Notes under the pieces: generated by a model | The model's input: the letters and a program-made list of their open reading frames with translations, nothing else | The model's database searches: none | What the model was told of the DNA's origin: nothing | NCBI GenBank assembly: GCA_963665045.2 | Contig: CAXXJQ010000002.1 | Location: 62,001-126,000 of the forward strand | Source: JAFGRU01 sp016934985 | GTDB taxonomy: Bacteria > Desulfobacterota > Desulfuromonadia > Desulfuromonadales > JAAYDE01 | Reading direction: 5' to 3' | Length of the DNA: 64,000 bases | Shown: positions 8,787 to 17,001 of the stretch, piece after piece | How the letters are laid out: each line of letters opens with the position of its first letter | How positions within the stretch are numbered: position 1 is the stretch's first letter | Program-made: the position numbers and the translations under genes

Positions 8787-9491
8787 TTATGTTTCCCTTT
8801 TCTGGCTTGTCTCACCCCCTTTTATCAGCTTCAACTCCCTTTCAAAGCATTGCGGACATATCCCGTGTGAGGCTTCGGCACCGGAAATGTCTCTGACATA
8901 CTTCTCGACCGTGACCCACTCGCCCGTTTCCTCGCGAACCTTTTTGCAGTAACTGCAGATCGGATAAATTTTGCTTAAGCCATCGATAAAATGGTCCCGG
9001 CGATCTATCTCCTTCTTGTCTAATACAATGCGAAGAGACAGTTCGATCATCCTCTTAATCTGATGAATCAGTCTGATATGAAGGTCATTATGAGCGTTCT
9101 CCTTGTTGTCCAAAAAACAAACAGTCCCGAACTGCTCTCCATCAGGGCGCTCAATGGGCATGCCTACGTATGAGACCATGTCCAGTTCGACGGCAGCGGC
9201 ATTGTTTTTCCATTCAATATCTTGCCGTGCATTTGAAATCAGATTAAGCCCCCTGCTTTTTAGAGTGTGTTCACAGTACCAGCCAGAATCGGGATACCGT
9301 GACATGAGCTCTACCGAATAAGGATTACCTGCTGTCTCACTGGAAAGAAAAATTTCAATTTCATCACCATCGACACGGGTGATCAACCCCGCAGGCACAC
9401 CAAGAAGTTCAGCCGCCTCATCAAGCAGGTTCTGCCACTCTCCCATAAAGTCTTCGCTAATATTTTCTCTATTAAATGGATTTCGTCCCAT
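8787..9491 (-). CDS. GAF-domain sensor protein with C-terminal zinc-binding module
   Basis: A 234-residue soluble protein. Residues about 20-165 form a GAF domain of the type used for small-ligand or light sensing (GLITRVDGDEIEIF, then SYVGMPIERPDGEQFGTVCFLD). A short helix follows, then a C-terminal module IYPICSYCKKVREETGEW ... SHGICPQCFE with two CxxC pairs. That module is common at the ends of signalling proteins in deltaproteobacteria and probably binds zinc or a metal cluster. No kinase or cyclase domain is attached, so it likely acts through a partner. It is a single gene; the start at ATG 9491 has a weak AGG element upstream. Confidence 0.8.
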   Translation of the reverse strand: MGRNPFNRENISEDFMGEWQNLLDEAAELLGVPAGLITRVDGDEIEIFLSSETAGNPYSVELMSRYPDSGWYCEHTLKSRGLNLISNARQDIEWKNNAAAVELDMVSYVGMPIERPDGEQFGTVCFLDNKENAHNDLHIRLIHQIKRMIELSLRIVLDKKEIDRRDHFIDGLSKIYPICSYCKKVREETGEWVTVEKYVRDISGAEASHGICPQCFERELKLIKGGETSQKRET

Positions 9492-9861
9492 ACTTACATC
9501 GCCTGGCTCTATTTGTAATGGACTCTTTCTGCTTTACGTTTCTGTTAATGTTCCTCCTCTAAAACACATCAGGGCATTATTCATAGACGCAAGGTTCTTA
9601 AAAAAGTTTTCAAAAACTCTGCCTGAAAATATTCAGGGGAACCGAAGGGCCTAATACTACCTTGAGCCCATCCGGAGTTGCGCCACCGAACTTAATACTT
9701 TCCGAATGTACCCATTATATCAGGTAAAAAATTATGCTGAATGATTACACTTTGCTTAAAAAATCACAGACCCATTTTGGCTGCTTTTTAAAAAAAAGGG
9801 CTCCACTTCAATTTAATCAACTCTGTTGGACAGGAGGATCTGAGCGACGTTTTCCGTAAAT
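9492..9861. other. intergenic region, no feature recognised
   Basis: About 370 bp between the GAF gene and the cytochrome operon terminator. No open frame with a start signal, RNA gene or repeat was recognised. Confidence 0.4.
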
Positions 9862-9889
9862 AAAAAAGCCGGCTCGCAAACGAGTCGGC
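9862..9889 (-). terminator. intrinsic terminator of the bd-like/cytochrome operon
   Basis: A 9-bp stem (9868-9876 with 9881-9889, one wobble pair) and a 4-nt loop; read on the minus strand it is followed by six T (9867-9862). It lies 25 bp beyond the stop of the octaheme fusion gene. Confidence 0.8.
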
Positions 9890-9913
9890 TTTTATGCTCA
9901 AATGGAAGAGATG

Positions 9914-12586
9914 CTAATTCTTCACCCTCATCAACTGCCGATTGCGGAACTTATGCAGCATATTGGGGTGATGAACGCTCATATCCATGTCTTTGGTGTG
10001 GCAGAGACGGCAGTTCATTTCGGAACCGATAGGAAGGTTGTTGGCCTGGTACTGCATAGGCGGAATATTGTCACGTTCCTGGCCGTACATGTTGGTGGCG
10101 GGGTAATTGGCGTGGGTGGAGCCGTGACAGGATTCGCACATCAGGCCCATGTTGTCGGTACGCAGGCGGAAAAGTTCGCCCGGACCGGCTGTCCAGGTAT
10201 TAAAGCCATTGACATCCTTTGAAGCCGGTTTCTGGAAATCAACATGGCAGTTGAGACAGTCGGGCTCATTGATCCAGGGAATCCTGCCTTTGACCTCTTC
10301 GACGGACGCCACAACCTTGGGTTCAAGATGGCGCATCAGCCTGTCCACATCCTTGCCATGCTCCTTTTCATACTTCAAAAGGCTCAAAGCATGATCCGCC
10401 AGGGTGCCGTGACAACTGGTGCAATCGAGGTCCAAGCCGGCATGCACGCCGCGCAAACAGCCCGTGGGACCGGTGGCGGAGGCGGGATGGCACTTGAAAC
10501 AGGCGTCGGTGCCACGATCGGTCAGGTAGTTGGCGTGCCAGCCGTGCATAGCGGCCGGGAAATTGGGGATTCCCGGCTGGCCCTTGGTGCCCAGAACCGG
10601 GTCGGCGTGGCAGCTTTGACAGAGCAGCGGCTTGCCGGCCCTGGCTTTTTTCAGTAGATCAGTGCCATTGATACGGTCGTGAACGCGAAGCACATCCGCC
10701 GAGGTTTCATCGGTAAAACCGGCCACACCGGCTACCCGCCACTCGCCTCCATGGCAGTTTTTACAGCCCATCTCCGTGGAAGTCGGGGCAACGAAGCGGC
10801 CGGTCGCGAGGATCTTGCCGGTTTTCTTGTCGACGGCTTCCACCGTGTAGAGCGGATAGGGATTGAAGGAGCCGTCGTCCGGATAGGGAACCACCGGAAC
10901 CAGCGTCGCTTCAAAAGCCTTGAGTTTTTCGTTCAACTCCATCTCGCCGTCGGTGACAGGATTGCCGGAAACACCGCTGTTAAGAGGCAATTTTTTGCCC
11001 AGCAGAGACTCGGCAAATTCCCAGAAGCGCACATGCTTCGAAGGATTCTCGAACCCTTTTTCCACCCGGTAATGCAGGGTCACCCCTTCGGTGACGATCT
11101 GCGGGCGTTCCCCCTTGCGCACCAGCTGAGCATAGAGATCATTGGCCGGAGGCAGAAGAATCCAGTAGGGATCGCTGTCCGAGATGCAGTGCATGCCCAG
11201 GTTGTTCCAGGCGAGCAGAACATACTCGTCGTCAGCTTTATGGGGTGGAATTTCATAGGCGGGCGCCTTCGGCTTGTAATCCACCCCTTGAGGAGCTTTT
11301 TGGCCATGCAGACCCTCGACGATATAGGCCGCCAGGGCCTCGCGTTCGGCGCGGATGCCCAAGAATTGGGGCATGTAATTGTTGATTTTGCCAAGCCCGT
11401 TAAGCATGGAATCCATACCGAAAACGCTGTTGAACTTGGCTGTGAGAGGCAGAATGTCGTTCATTACGCCGCCGATGGAATGGCAGGAGGAACACTCCAG
11501 CTGAAAAATATCCGTACCCGCCTCAACCCTGTTCTCCGGGGTTATGGCTTCGAACCGGGTCCATTTGGCACTTTTGAGAACCCCTCGTTGATTGATGGAG
11601 ACGGCATCAGCAACCCGGATGGAATTGGAATACATGTGACCGTGCACCAGGTACGGCCGCCGCGCGCCTTCGCGGGTGAATTCAAATGCCCCCATGTACA
11701 AAAGACCGAGAAACAAAAGAAACAGGGCGGCGGATTGCTGCAAACCACGGGGCAGACGGATGCTCATGGCCAGCACAGCCAGGAAGATGACCGGGGAAAG
11801 GGTGAGGAACCCGTTGATATAAGTACTCATTTCCGGAGAAACCTTCAGCATGAGGGTGCGGGTCTCGGCCGGAATTGCATACAGGTACCAGAATGCGGAA
11901 GCAAGCATGAGGATAAACGGCAAGGGCATCAATTTTACGGCGTAGCGCACCATCTTCTGCCGGACTTCGTCGTCTTTCAGAAAAGCAGCGGTAACGATGG
12001 CGAACAGGGAAGCGAAGACCAAAGCGATGAAGGTGCGGAAAAACACGGACGGCCAGAAAGTCGGGTTGAAAAATCCACTCCAGAAACTACCATTTTGCAG
12101 CCAGGCCCCGGGGGTCAGCATAAAATCGATAATCCCCGTAATGATGAACAGCGACATCCAGGCGCAGATGAAATATATCCAGCCGATAAGCAGGTGCTTT
12201 TGCCGCGCCATCTTGCCAAAGGTATAGAAATAAACGAAAAGGGCGACGATTTCACCCACGAAAAAGACCCATTCCGTGGCCCATCCGAAGACGAAATTGT
12301 GGATCAGAACCGACGTCGCCGCCGGCGACAGAAGGGAGATGGTAAACCATATTCCAACCCCGGTGAGGCCGCCGAATACCATGGTCAGCAGAAGAAAAAA
12401 CTTGGTGTGCTTGCGGGTGTAATCGAGGATCGGCTGTGAATTTTCCCGGTAGCCCTTCATTTCGCAAAGGACCAGGAAAAGGCCGCCGCCAACGGCAAAA
12501 TGAGCGACATAGACATGCACGACGGCCACCAGGGCGATCCAGAAACCGCCACCCAGGATCGTAAGTTCCCAGATTGGATAATTCAC
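9914..12586 (-). CDS. cytochrome bd-like membrane subunit fused to an octaheme c-type cytochrome domain
   Basis: An 890-residue respiratory protein. Residues 1-305 hold about eight or nine membrane helices resembling cytochrome bd subunit I (VAHFAVGGGLFLVL, ATEWVFFVGEIVALFVYFYT). The remainder is periplasmic and carries eight CXXCH heme c sites at about 365, 608, 656, 696, 722, 777, 817 and 859. The gap between heme 1 and heme 2 (about 240 residues) is heme-free, but contains histidines that could act as distal ligands. The start is GTG 12586, overlapping the upstream stop by 4 nt with AGGAGG 4 nt before it, so the two genes are translationally coupled. Inference: it takes electrons from membrane quinol and passes them to periplasmic hemes rather than to oxygen. 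Partner and acceptor are unknown. Confidence 0.8.
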   Translation of the reverse strand: MNYPIWELTILGGGFWIALVAVVHVYVAHFAVGGGLFLVLCEMKGYRENSQPILDYTRKHTKFFLLLTMVFGGLTGVGIWFTISLLSPAATSVLIHNFVFGWATEWVFFVGEIVALFVYFYTFGKMARQKHLLIGWIYFICAWMSLFIITGIIDFMLTPGAWLQNGSFWSGFFNPTFWPSVFFRTFIALVFASLFAIVTAAFLKDDEVRQKMVRYAVKLMPLPFILMLASAFWYLYAIPAETRTLMLKVSPEMSTYINGFLTLSPVIFLAVLAMSIRLPRGLQQSAALFLLFLGLLYMGAFEFTREGARRPYLVHGHMYSNSIRVADAVSINQRGVLKSAKWTRFEAITPENRVEAGTDIFQLECSSCHSIGGVMNDILPLTAKFNSVFGMDSMLNGLGKINNYMPQFLGIRAEREALAAYIVEGLHGQKAPQGVDYKPKAPAYEIPPHKADDEYVLLAWNNLGMHCISDSDPYWILLPPANDLYAQLVRKGERPQIVTEGVTLHYRVEKGFENPSKHVRFWEFAESLLGKKLPLNSGVSGNPVTDGEMELNEKLKAFEATLVPVVPYPDDGSFNPYPLYTVEAVDKKTGKILATGRFVAPTSTEMGCKNCHGGEWRVAGVAGFTDETSADVLRVHDRINGTDLLKKARAGKPLLCQSCHADPVLGTKGQPGIPNFPAAMHGWHANYLTDRGTDACFKCHPASATGPTGCLRGVHAGLDLDCTSCHGTLADHALSLLKYEKEHGKDVDRLMRHLEPKVVASVEEVKGRIPWINEPDCLNCHVDFQKPASKDVNGFNTWTAGPGELFRLRTDNMGLMCESCHGSTHANYPATNMYGQERDNIPPMQYQANNLPIGSEMNCRLCHTKDMDMSVHHPNMLHKFRNRQLMRVKN

Positions 12587-13647
12587 TTAGCCTCCTGTTT
12601 GCACTTAGCAGCCAGATTGAGCATGTAAGCCACCAGCCCCAGACCAAGGACAAGGGCAATGAGAAAGACAATCATGGGCGAGTACTGCGGCACCAGGGTC
12701 AAATCGGACAGCTGGAAATAGGGCTTCAGAAAAGCCGTCCGCACCAGGTCGCGGACAATGGCCATGAAAACAACCGTTACGAAGGTGGTTACTACTGCCG
12801 GCCAGACGCGGCGGGTGAAGCCGAAAACCAGGGCCAGAACCGCCCCGGCCAGACCAAGGATAAAAATGGCGGTGTTGAGCCCTGCCCCACCCATGAAACT
12901 GAACATGATCTCCCTGGGCAGGGTGATCAGAAACCAGAAGCCGATAATGATCTGCGCCACCGTGGCGTAAGAAAACCATTGCATGCCCTGAGAAATCCTT
13001 TTCTCCCGCTCCGGTATGGTTTTGCGCAGCTTGGCGAGAAGGGCCTGAAACAGGCCGCCGAGGGCCACGGATGCGACGACAAAATGCAGGTAGCGGGGCC
13101 AGAGAGTGGGATCGCCGAGATTCAGCATAGTTCCGGAGCGGTCAGCAAAGTAGCCCTGCCAGCTTTCCGGCACCAGCATAAGGGTCATGTTGTTAGTAAA
13201 CATGAAAGCGACGACCAAGCCGAGGATAGCCGTCAAGCCGATAAAAAAGGTCCTCGCGCCAGGCATTTTGTCAAAGCGGAAGGCATAGCCATAGGCGCTG
13301 TAATAGAGCAGAATGAGCAGCCCGATGACCGATAGCCAGTAAACGGCCATAAGAACCGAACTGACATAAATGAATTGTCCATAAAGAACCTGCAGGAAAA
13401 GAAAAGGAGCAACCCCAAGGTTGACAGTGAAGGCGATGGTATAAGGAAGCTTTTTTGAAATGTCCCTGCTCAGCCAGGCATCCGTTTTTCTCAGATCACC
13501 GACAAAAGCCATGATGGCCGACCCAAGCATGACATTCATGAAAAGCAGGTGCAGGACAAAGGTAAGAATCAGGAAAAAGTAGAGCCACCCCCACGAAACC
13601 GGAATTGCATCAGCCACCGGGATAAGGTTTTCCACGGTCATGGTCAC
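12583..13647 (-). CDS. polytopic bd-like partner subunit of the octaheme fusion protein
   Basis: A 354-residue membrane protein with about nine hydrophobic helices and no heme c motif. It opens with VSWGWLYFFLILTFVLHLLF. Its MLGSAIMAFVGDLR segment and paired helices recall the first half of quinol oxidase subunit I, so the two proteins may form a heterodimer as CydA/CydB do. Conserved histidines suitable for heme b are visible (TFVLHLLF, RYLHFVVAS). It is the first gene of a two-gene operon; the stop overlaps the downstream GTG. ATG 13647 is preceded by AAAGGA. An exact family assignment was not possible. Confidence 0.65.
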   Translation of the reverse strand: MTMTVENLIPVADAIPVSWGWLYFFLILTFVLHLLFMNVMLGSAIMAFVGDLRKTDAWLSRDISKKLPYTIAFTVNLGVAPFLFLQVLYGQFIYVSSVLMAVYWLSVIGLLILLYYSAYGYAFRFDKMPGARTFFIGLTAILGLVVAFMFTNNMTLMLVPESWQGYFADRSGTMLNLGDPTLWPRYLHFVVASVALGGLFQALLAKLRKTIPEREKRISQGMQWFSYATVAQIIIGFWFLITLPREIMFSFMGGAGLNTAIFILGLAGAVLALVFGFTRRVWPAVVTTFVTVVFMAIVRDLVRTAFLKPYFQLSDLTLVPQYSPMIVFLIALVLGLGLVAYMLNLAAKCKQEAK

Positions 13648-14138
13648 GTTCCTTTCAAGGGGAAGGGATTAACGCGGATTCACTTTCTAGAGACTCAGCC
13701 TTTTAGCTAACCGGCAACCGAAGAAACGCCCCCAAAAAAAATCAATTCGACCCGGTGTTTGCCCCCAGAGTATTTTTTCGAAAGGCCAGTTTTTCAGACA
13801 AGTTTACATAAAATCTTTATAGCTTGAAGCAAATTTGTCAATTAAAAGATAAGAAACCTTTTACTTATTTTCTCCAATCTCAAAACCAGAAAACATATCG
13901 GTGGCAATTTCCAAAAAAACTGCCTCCCCTCATACTCCTTTGGAGATTACTTCTTCGGCAGGGTTGCAATTTTCCATCAGAAAATCAGTTTCGATTGACG
14001 TCTACCCGACCTTTATATTTTCCGTTCAATTTTTTATTGTATTATTTTATTGAACAAAAATTGCTAACTATCTATTTTAAAAGTTTTACTACAAATCAAA
14101 AAAATCCGGTTGAACTTCTCAAGGGGAAAAGTGAGCTT
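13648..14138. other. AT-rich intergenic region between two minus-strand genes
   Basis: A 491-bp region upstream of the bd-like operon and downstream of yeiH. It should carry the operon promoter and the yeiH 3' end. Its AT content is high from about 13800 to 14140. No hairpin terminator or operator could be singled out. Confidence 0.35.
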
Positions 14139-15071
14139 TTAGTGAATCCACCCCAGAAGGATGGCTTCCAAAGACATGCCGCCAACCAGAATCCAGAGGG
14201 TTATACCGAAAGCCAAGGGAGAAAATCCAACCTTTTTCAGCAGGGATTTACTCAAGCCAGCACCGATAAGAAAAAGGGTTACCACCAGACCTTGTTTGGC
14301 AATGCCGGACAACAGACTCCAGAGAGCCCCCAGTTGGGGAAAAAGGGTGTGAATCACGGCGGCTGCCACAAAGCCAATGATAAAGACCGGAATCTTGGCC
14401 CGCTTGTCCGATTTGAGACACAGCGCAGTTCCGAGGGCAACCGGGGCAATCCACATGGCCCGGGTCAACTTGACCGTGGTGCCGACAGCCAGGGCCTGGG
14501 GGCCATAAGCAGCAGCCGCGCCCACGACACTGCTGGTATCATGGATGGCCAGGGCCGCCCACTCTCCGAACTGAACCTGGCTTAAATGAAGAAGATGTCC
14601 AATAAAAGGAAAAAGGAGCAAAGCTACAGCATTCAGGGAGAAGACGGTAGCCAGGGCGACGGCCGTTTCGTCGTCTTCCGAATTCAGCACCGGGGCCATG
14701 GCGGCAATGGCACTGCCACCACAGATAGCCGTACCAAAGGCAATAAGGGCAGCTGTTTTTTGGCCGGTGGGAAAAATTTTTCGCAGTAGCGCTCCCAACG
14801 CCAGGGTAAACGTGATCCCGATAAGGGTATAAACGACGGAATCCTTCCCGACGGTCCAGACCTCCCCGATTCCCAATCCGAATCCGAGCCCCACAACCGA
14901 AAGCTGCAGCAGTCTTTTGCTCCAGATAGAGGACTTCAGCGACAGCGGATTCCCCAGCAGCAAACTGAAAAGAATGCCAGCTGTCAAGGCCTCGGTAGTG
15001 GTGACAAACGGCAGTGCGCAACAACCCGCCAACAGTAAAAAAAGTGCTTTTTTGACTTGCTCTGTCGCCAT
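14139..15071 (-). CDS. yeiH: YeiH/PSE-family membrane protein (putative sulfate exporter)
   Basis: A 310-residue inner-membrane protein with about nine to ten helices of the UPF0324/YeiH family. The hallmark GTAICGGSAIAAMAPV is present at about residues 113-130, with a second conserved region AIHDTSSVVGAAAAYG. The family is linked by annotation to export of sulfate or sulfite-like anions, but direct biochemical proof is limited. It is transcribed divergently from a LysR regulator, the same arrangement as yeiH and yeiE in enterobacteria, so regulation by that neighbour is likely. ATG 15071 has an AGGAGGG ribosome site on the minus strand. Confidence 0.85.
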   Translation of the reverse strand: MATEQVKKALFLLLAGCCALPFVTTTEALTAGILFSLLLGNPLSLKSSIWSKRLLQLSVVGLGFGLGIGEVWTVGKDSVVYTLIGITFTLALGALLRKIFPTGQKTAALIAFGTAICGGSAIAAMAPVLNSEDDETAVALATVFSLNAVALLLFPFIGHLLHLSQVQFGEWAALAIHDTSSVVGAAAAYGPQALAVGTTVKLTRAMWIAPVALGTALCLKSDKRAKIPVFIIGFVAAAVIHTLFPQLGALWSLLSGIAKQGLVVTLFLIGAGLSKSLLKKVGFSPLAFGITLWILVGGMSLEAILLGWIH

Positions 15072-15126
15072 AAATTATTCCCTCCTTTCAAAACAGTTGT
15101 TGCAATATAACAAAGCATCTATATAA

Positions 15127-15146
15127 TAAAAATTAAATATTTTTTA
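15127..15146. promoter_or_regulatory. candidate LysR operator between yeiH and yeiE
   Basis: In the 96-bp divergent spacer, 15127-15146 forms an A/T dyad with TAAAAAT-type arms around a short centre (six of seven positions paired). LysR regulators usually bind such imperfect dyads between divergent genes. Low complexity means chance is possible. Confidence 0.4.
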
Positions 15147-15167
15147 CGTTTTCCATAAGGTTTTTTT

Positions 15168-16064
15168 ATGTCAATTACCCTGCGAAAGCTTTCCGTCTTC
15201 GCCAAAGTCGCGGAAACAGGGAAAGTCACACAAGCGAGTGAACTGTTGCTGGTGAGCCAACCTGCCGTCAGCATGGCTTTGGCGGAAATGGAACAAGAGG
15301 CCGGCGGGCCACTTTTTTCCCGCCAGGGGCGTCGGCTTCTCCTTAATGACCGGGGCCGTTTGCTGTTGGAACCTGCGCAGGAGATACTGCGCAAGGTTGC
15401 CGATTTTGGGAATCTGCTGGAGACATCAGACCAGGAGCCGAGAGGGCTTTTGAGGACGGGAGCGAGCACCACCATCGGCAATTATCTTCTGCCTTCACTG
15501 ATGGCCCGTTTTTCCAAACTGTTTCCCAAAGCGCGAGCATCCCTTCAGGTTGGAAATACGCAGCAGATTGAACGGGCGCTCGAACAGGGAGAAATCGATT
15601 TGGGCCTGGTCGAAGGGCCTTCCCACTCCTCGCTTTTACAAACTATGCCCTGGCGGGATGACGAACTTGTGGTTATTGCCGGCATGGGACATCCCATGAG
15701 CAGGAAAAAACCTGTGACGGACGAAATGCTTATTACTACCGACTGGATTATGCGTGAACCAGGATCAGGAACCCGGGAAGTTTTCGAAACGGCCCTGACA
15801 GAATGGGGGAAAAGTATTCAAATCAGTTTGGAACTGGGGCACACGGAAGCCATCAAGAAGGCTGTTGAGGCCGGTCTGGGGCTGAGCTGCCTGTCACGGC
15901 TCGCCGTCCAACGGGAGTTGGAGAACGGCTGGCTGGTGGAAATCGGCACACCCCTCAACCTTAAAAGGTCTTTGAAAGTCCTGCTGCGGAAAGATACTTC
16001 CCGGACCCGGTTGCTGCAATCTTTTCTGGATTTGCTGCAAACCGATGCGGCTGAGCAACTATAA
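15168..16064 (+). CDS. yeiE: LysR-family transcriptional regulator, YeiE-like
   Basis: A 298-residue regulator. It has an N-terminal winged helix-turn-helix (LRKLSVFAKVAETGKVTQAS followed by LLVSQPAVSMALAEMEQ) and a C-terminal periplasmic-binding-protein-like effector domain (LRTGASTTIGNYLLPSLM, then AVEAGLGLSCLSRLAV). It is divergent from yeiH across 96 bp, which points to control of that exporter and of itself. YeiE in enterobacteria responds to sulfite; the effector here is inferred by synteny only. ATG 15168 is the natural start of the HTH domain. Confidence 0.85.
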   Translation: MSITLRKLSVFAKVAETGKVTQASELLLVSQPAVSMALAEMEQEAGGPLFSRQGRRLLLNDRGRLLLEPAQEILRKVADFGNLLETSDQEPRGLLRTGASTTIGNYLLPSLMARFSKLFPKARASLQVGNTQQIERALEQGEIDLGLVEGPSHSSLLQTMPWRDDELVVIAGMGHPMSRKKPVTDEMLITTDWIMREPGSGTREVFETALTEWGKSIQISLELGHTEAIKKAVEAGLGLSCLSRLAVQRELENGWLVEIGTPLNLKRSLKVLLRKDTSRTRLLQSFLDLLQTDAAEQL

Positions 16065-16292
16065 ATTATTAAAAATTTTTATCGATAAAAATCAGTAATT
16101 TTTGATAATTTTTAGCTAAACATAAGATTCAGAAATTACTCCTTTTAAACAATTTTCCCCTTGATTTTAATTATTCTGGAGGTTCCCCGAACACTCCCCC
16201 GAATTAAATCGGTTTTTTTATTACAGTTTGAGCGTTTCCCTCCGATATAAAGAGAGGGACAGATACCATCCAAAAACAATCCTTAACGAAAG
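16065..16292. other. AT-rich spacer with inverted repeats
   Basis: The first 70 bp contain overlapping AT dyads around TTATCGATAA. TCCCTC (16237-16242) and GAGGGA (16254-16259) pair to form a short hairpin just upstream of the next gene. No promoter boxes could be fixed. Confidence 0.3.
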
Positions 16293-16682
16293 ATGGACAA
16301 GATGGCCATTTCCGGAACAGAAACCGTGAGTACTACTTTTTCCGGCAAGGTCGCGGGAGAGACCCAAAGATATTCAAATAAAGCGGAGAAAGAAAACACA
16401 TTCAAGGTCGTCTTTGAAGAAATAATGGAGAACGGCCTGCTCAAATATGCCGAGAAGAAAAGAAGAGAAAAAATGAGGGAGGAAATCCTCGGCAAAATGG
16501 GGTTGAGCGAAGAGGCCTTAAAAGAGCTGCCGCCGGAAAAAAGGATGAAAATCGAGGCAAGAATCAGCGAGGAAATCATGAAAAGACTTGCAGCTGAACA
16601 TGAACTGAATAAAAAAGGGGATAATGCAGGAGAAAATCAACGGCAATCGCTCCTCTTTACCTCCGCCTTTCTGGACCGGTGA
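16293..16682 (+). CDS. conserved hypothetical protein with charged helical C-terminus
   Basis: A 129-residue soluble protein, rich in Lys and Glu. The N-terminal 30 residues are Ser/Thr-rich. From about residue 40 it is predicted helical, ending with a segment of the form GLSEEALKELPPEKRMKIEA followed by RISEEIMKRLAAE. Similar C-terminal helices occur in unassigned proteobacterial proteins, some near flagellar genes, but the function is not known. There is only a weak ribosome site before ATG 16293. No membrane segment or signal is present. Confidence 0.55.
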   Translation: MDKMAISGTETVSTTFSGKVAGETQRYSNKAEKENTFKVVFEEIMENGLLKYAEKKRREKMREEILGKMGLSEEALKELPPEKRMKIEARISEEIMKRLAAEHELNKKGDNAGENQRQSLLFTSAFLDR

Positions 16683-16859
16683 GGTATAAGGGTACGGACG
16701 ATTCTAAAAAAGAAATAGATTTTTCCCCTTTTCCATAAAGTTATTCAACAATTAACCAACACCACCCTGCCACTCAAGAGTTAAGTACCCTGTTCCCGGA
16801 ACTCCCAGAACTCCGATGCTGAGAAAAAACTATCAAATAACAAAAAAGATTATCAAAAA

Positions 16860-16909
16860 GGGTCCTGACTAGTTAAGCACTTCTAGAAGTGTTTAACTAG
16901 TCAGGACCC
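16860..16909. repeat. 50-bp near-perfect palindrome
   Basis: Two 24-nt arms (16860-16883 and 16886-16909) separated by only TA (16884-16885) are complementary except for one C-to-T change that still allows a G-U pair. It is far longer than a normal terminator stem. T-rich sequence follows on the minus strand, so it could back up the thiC terminator 40 bp away. As DNA it could form a cruciform or bind a dimeric protein. Confidence 0.75.
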
Positions 16910-16946
16910 GAAAATTATATAGCCAATCACCTTGCATAATAACCAC

Positions 16947-16982
16947 AAAAAAAGCCGGCTCAAAAACAAGCCGGCTTTTTTT
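16947..16982. terminator. bidirectional intrinsic terminator downstream of thiC
   Basis: A 7-bp GC stem (16954-16960 with 16969-16975, plus flanking A-T pairs) sits between seven A and seven T, so it works in both directions. It lies 20 bp after the thiC stop codon. Confidence 0.85.
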
Positions 16983-17001
16983 CTCTAGCGATTCCAATAA
17001 A

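Noticed and set aside
10679..12439. 586-codon open frame on the plus strand
   Set aside because: Antisense to the octaheme fusion gene; composition is typical of an out-of-frame shadow and it has no domain or ribosome site.
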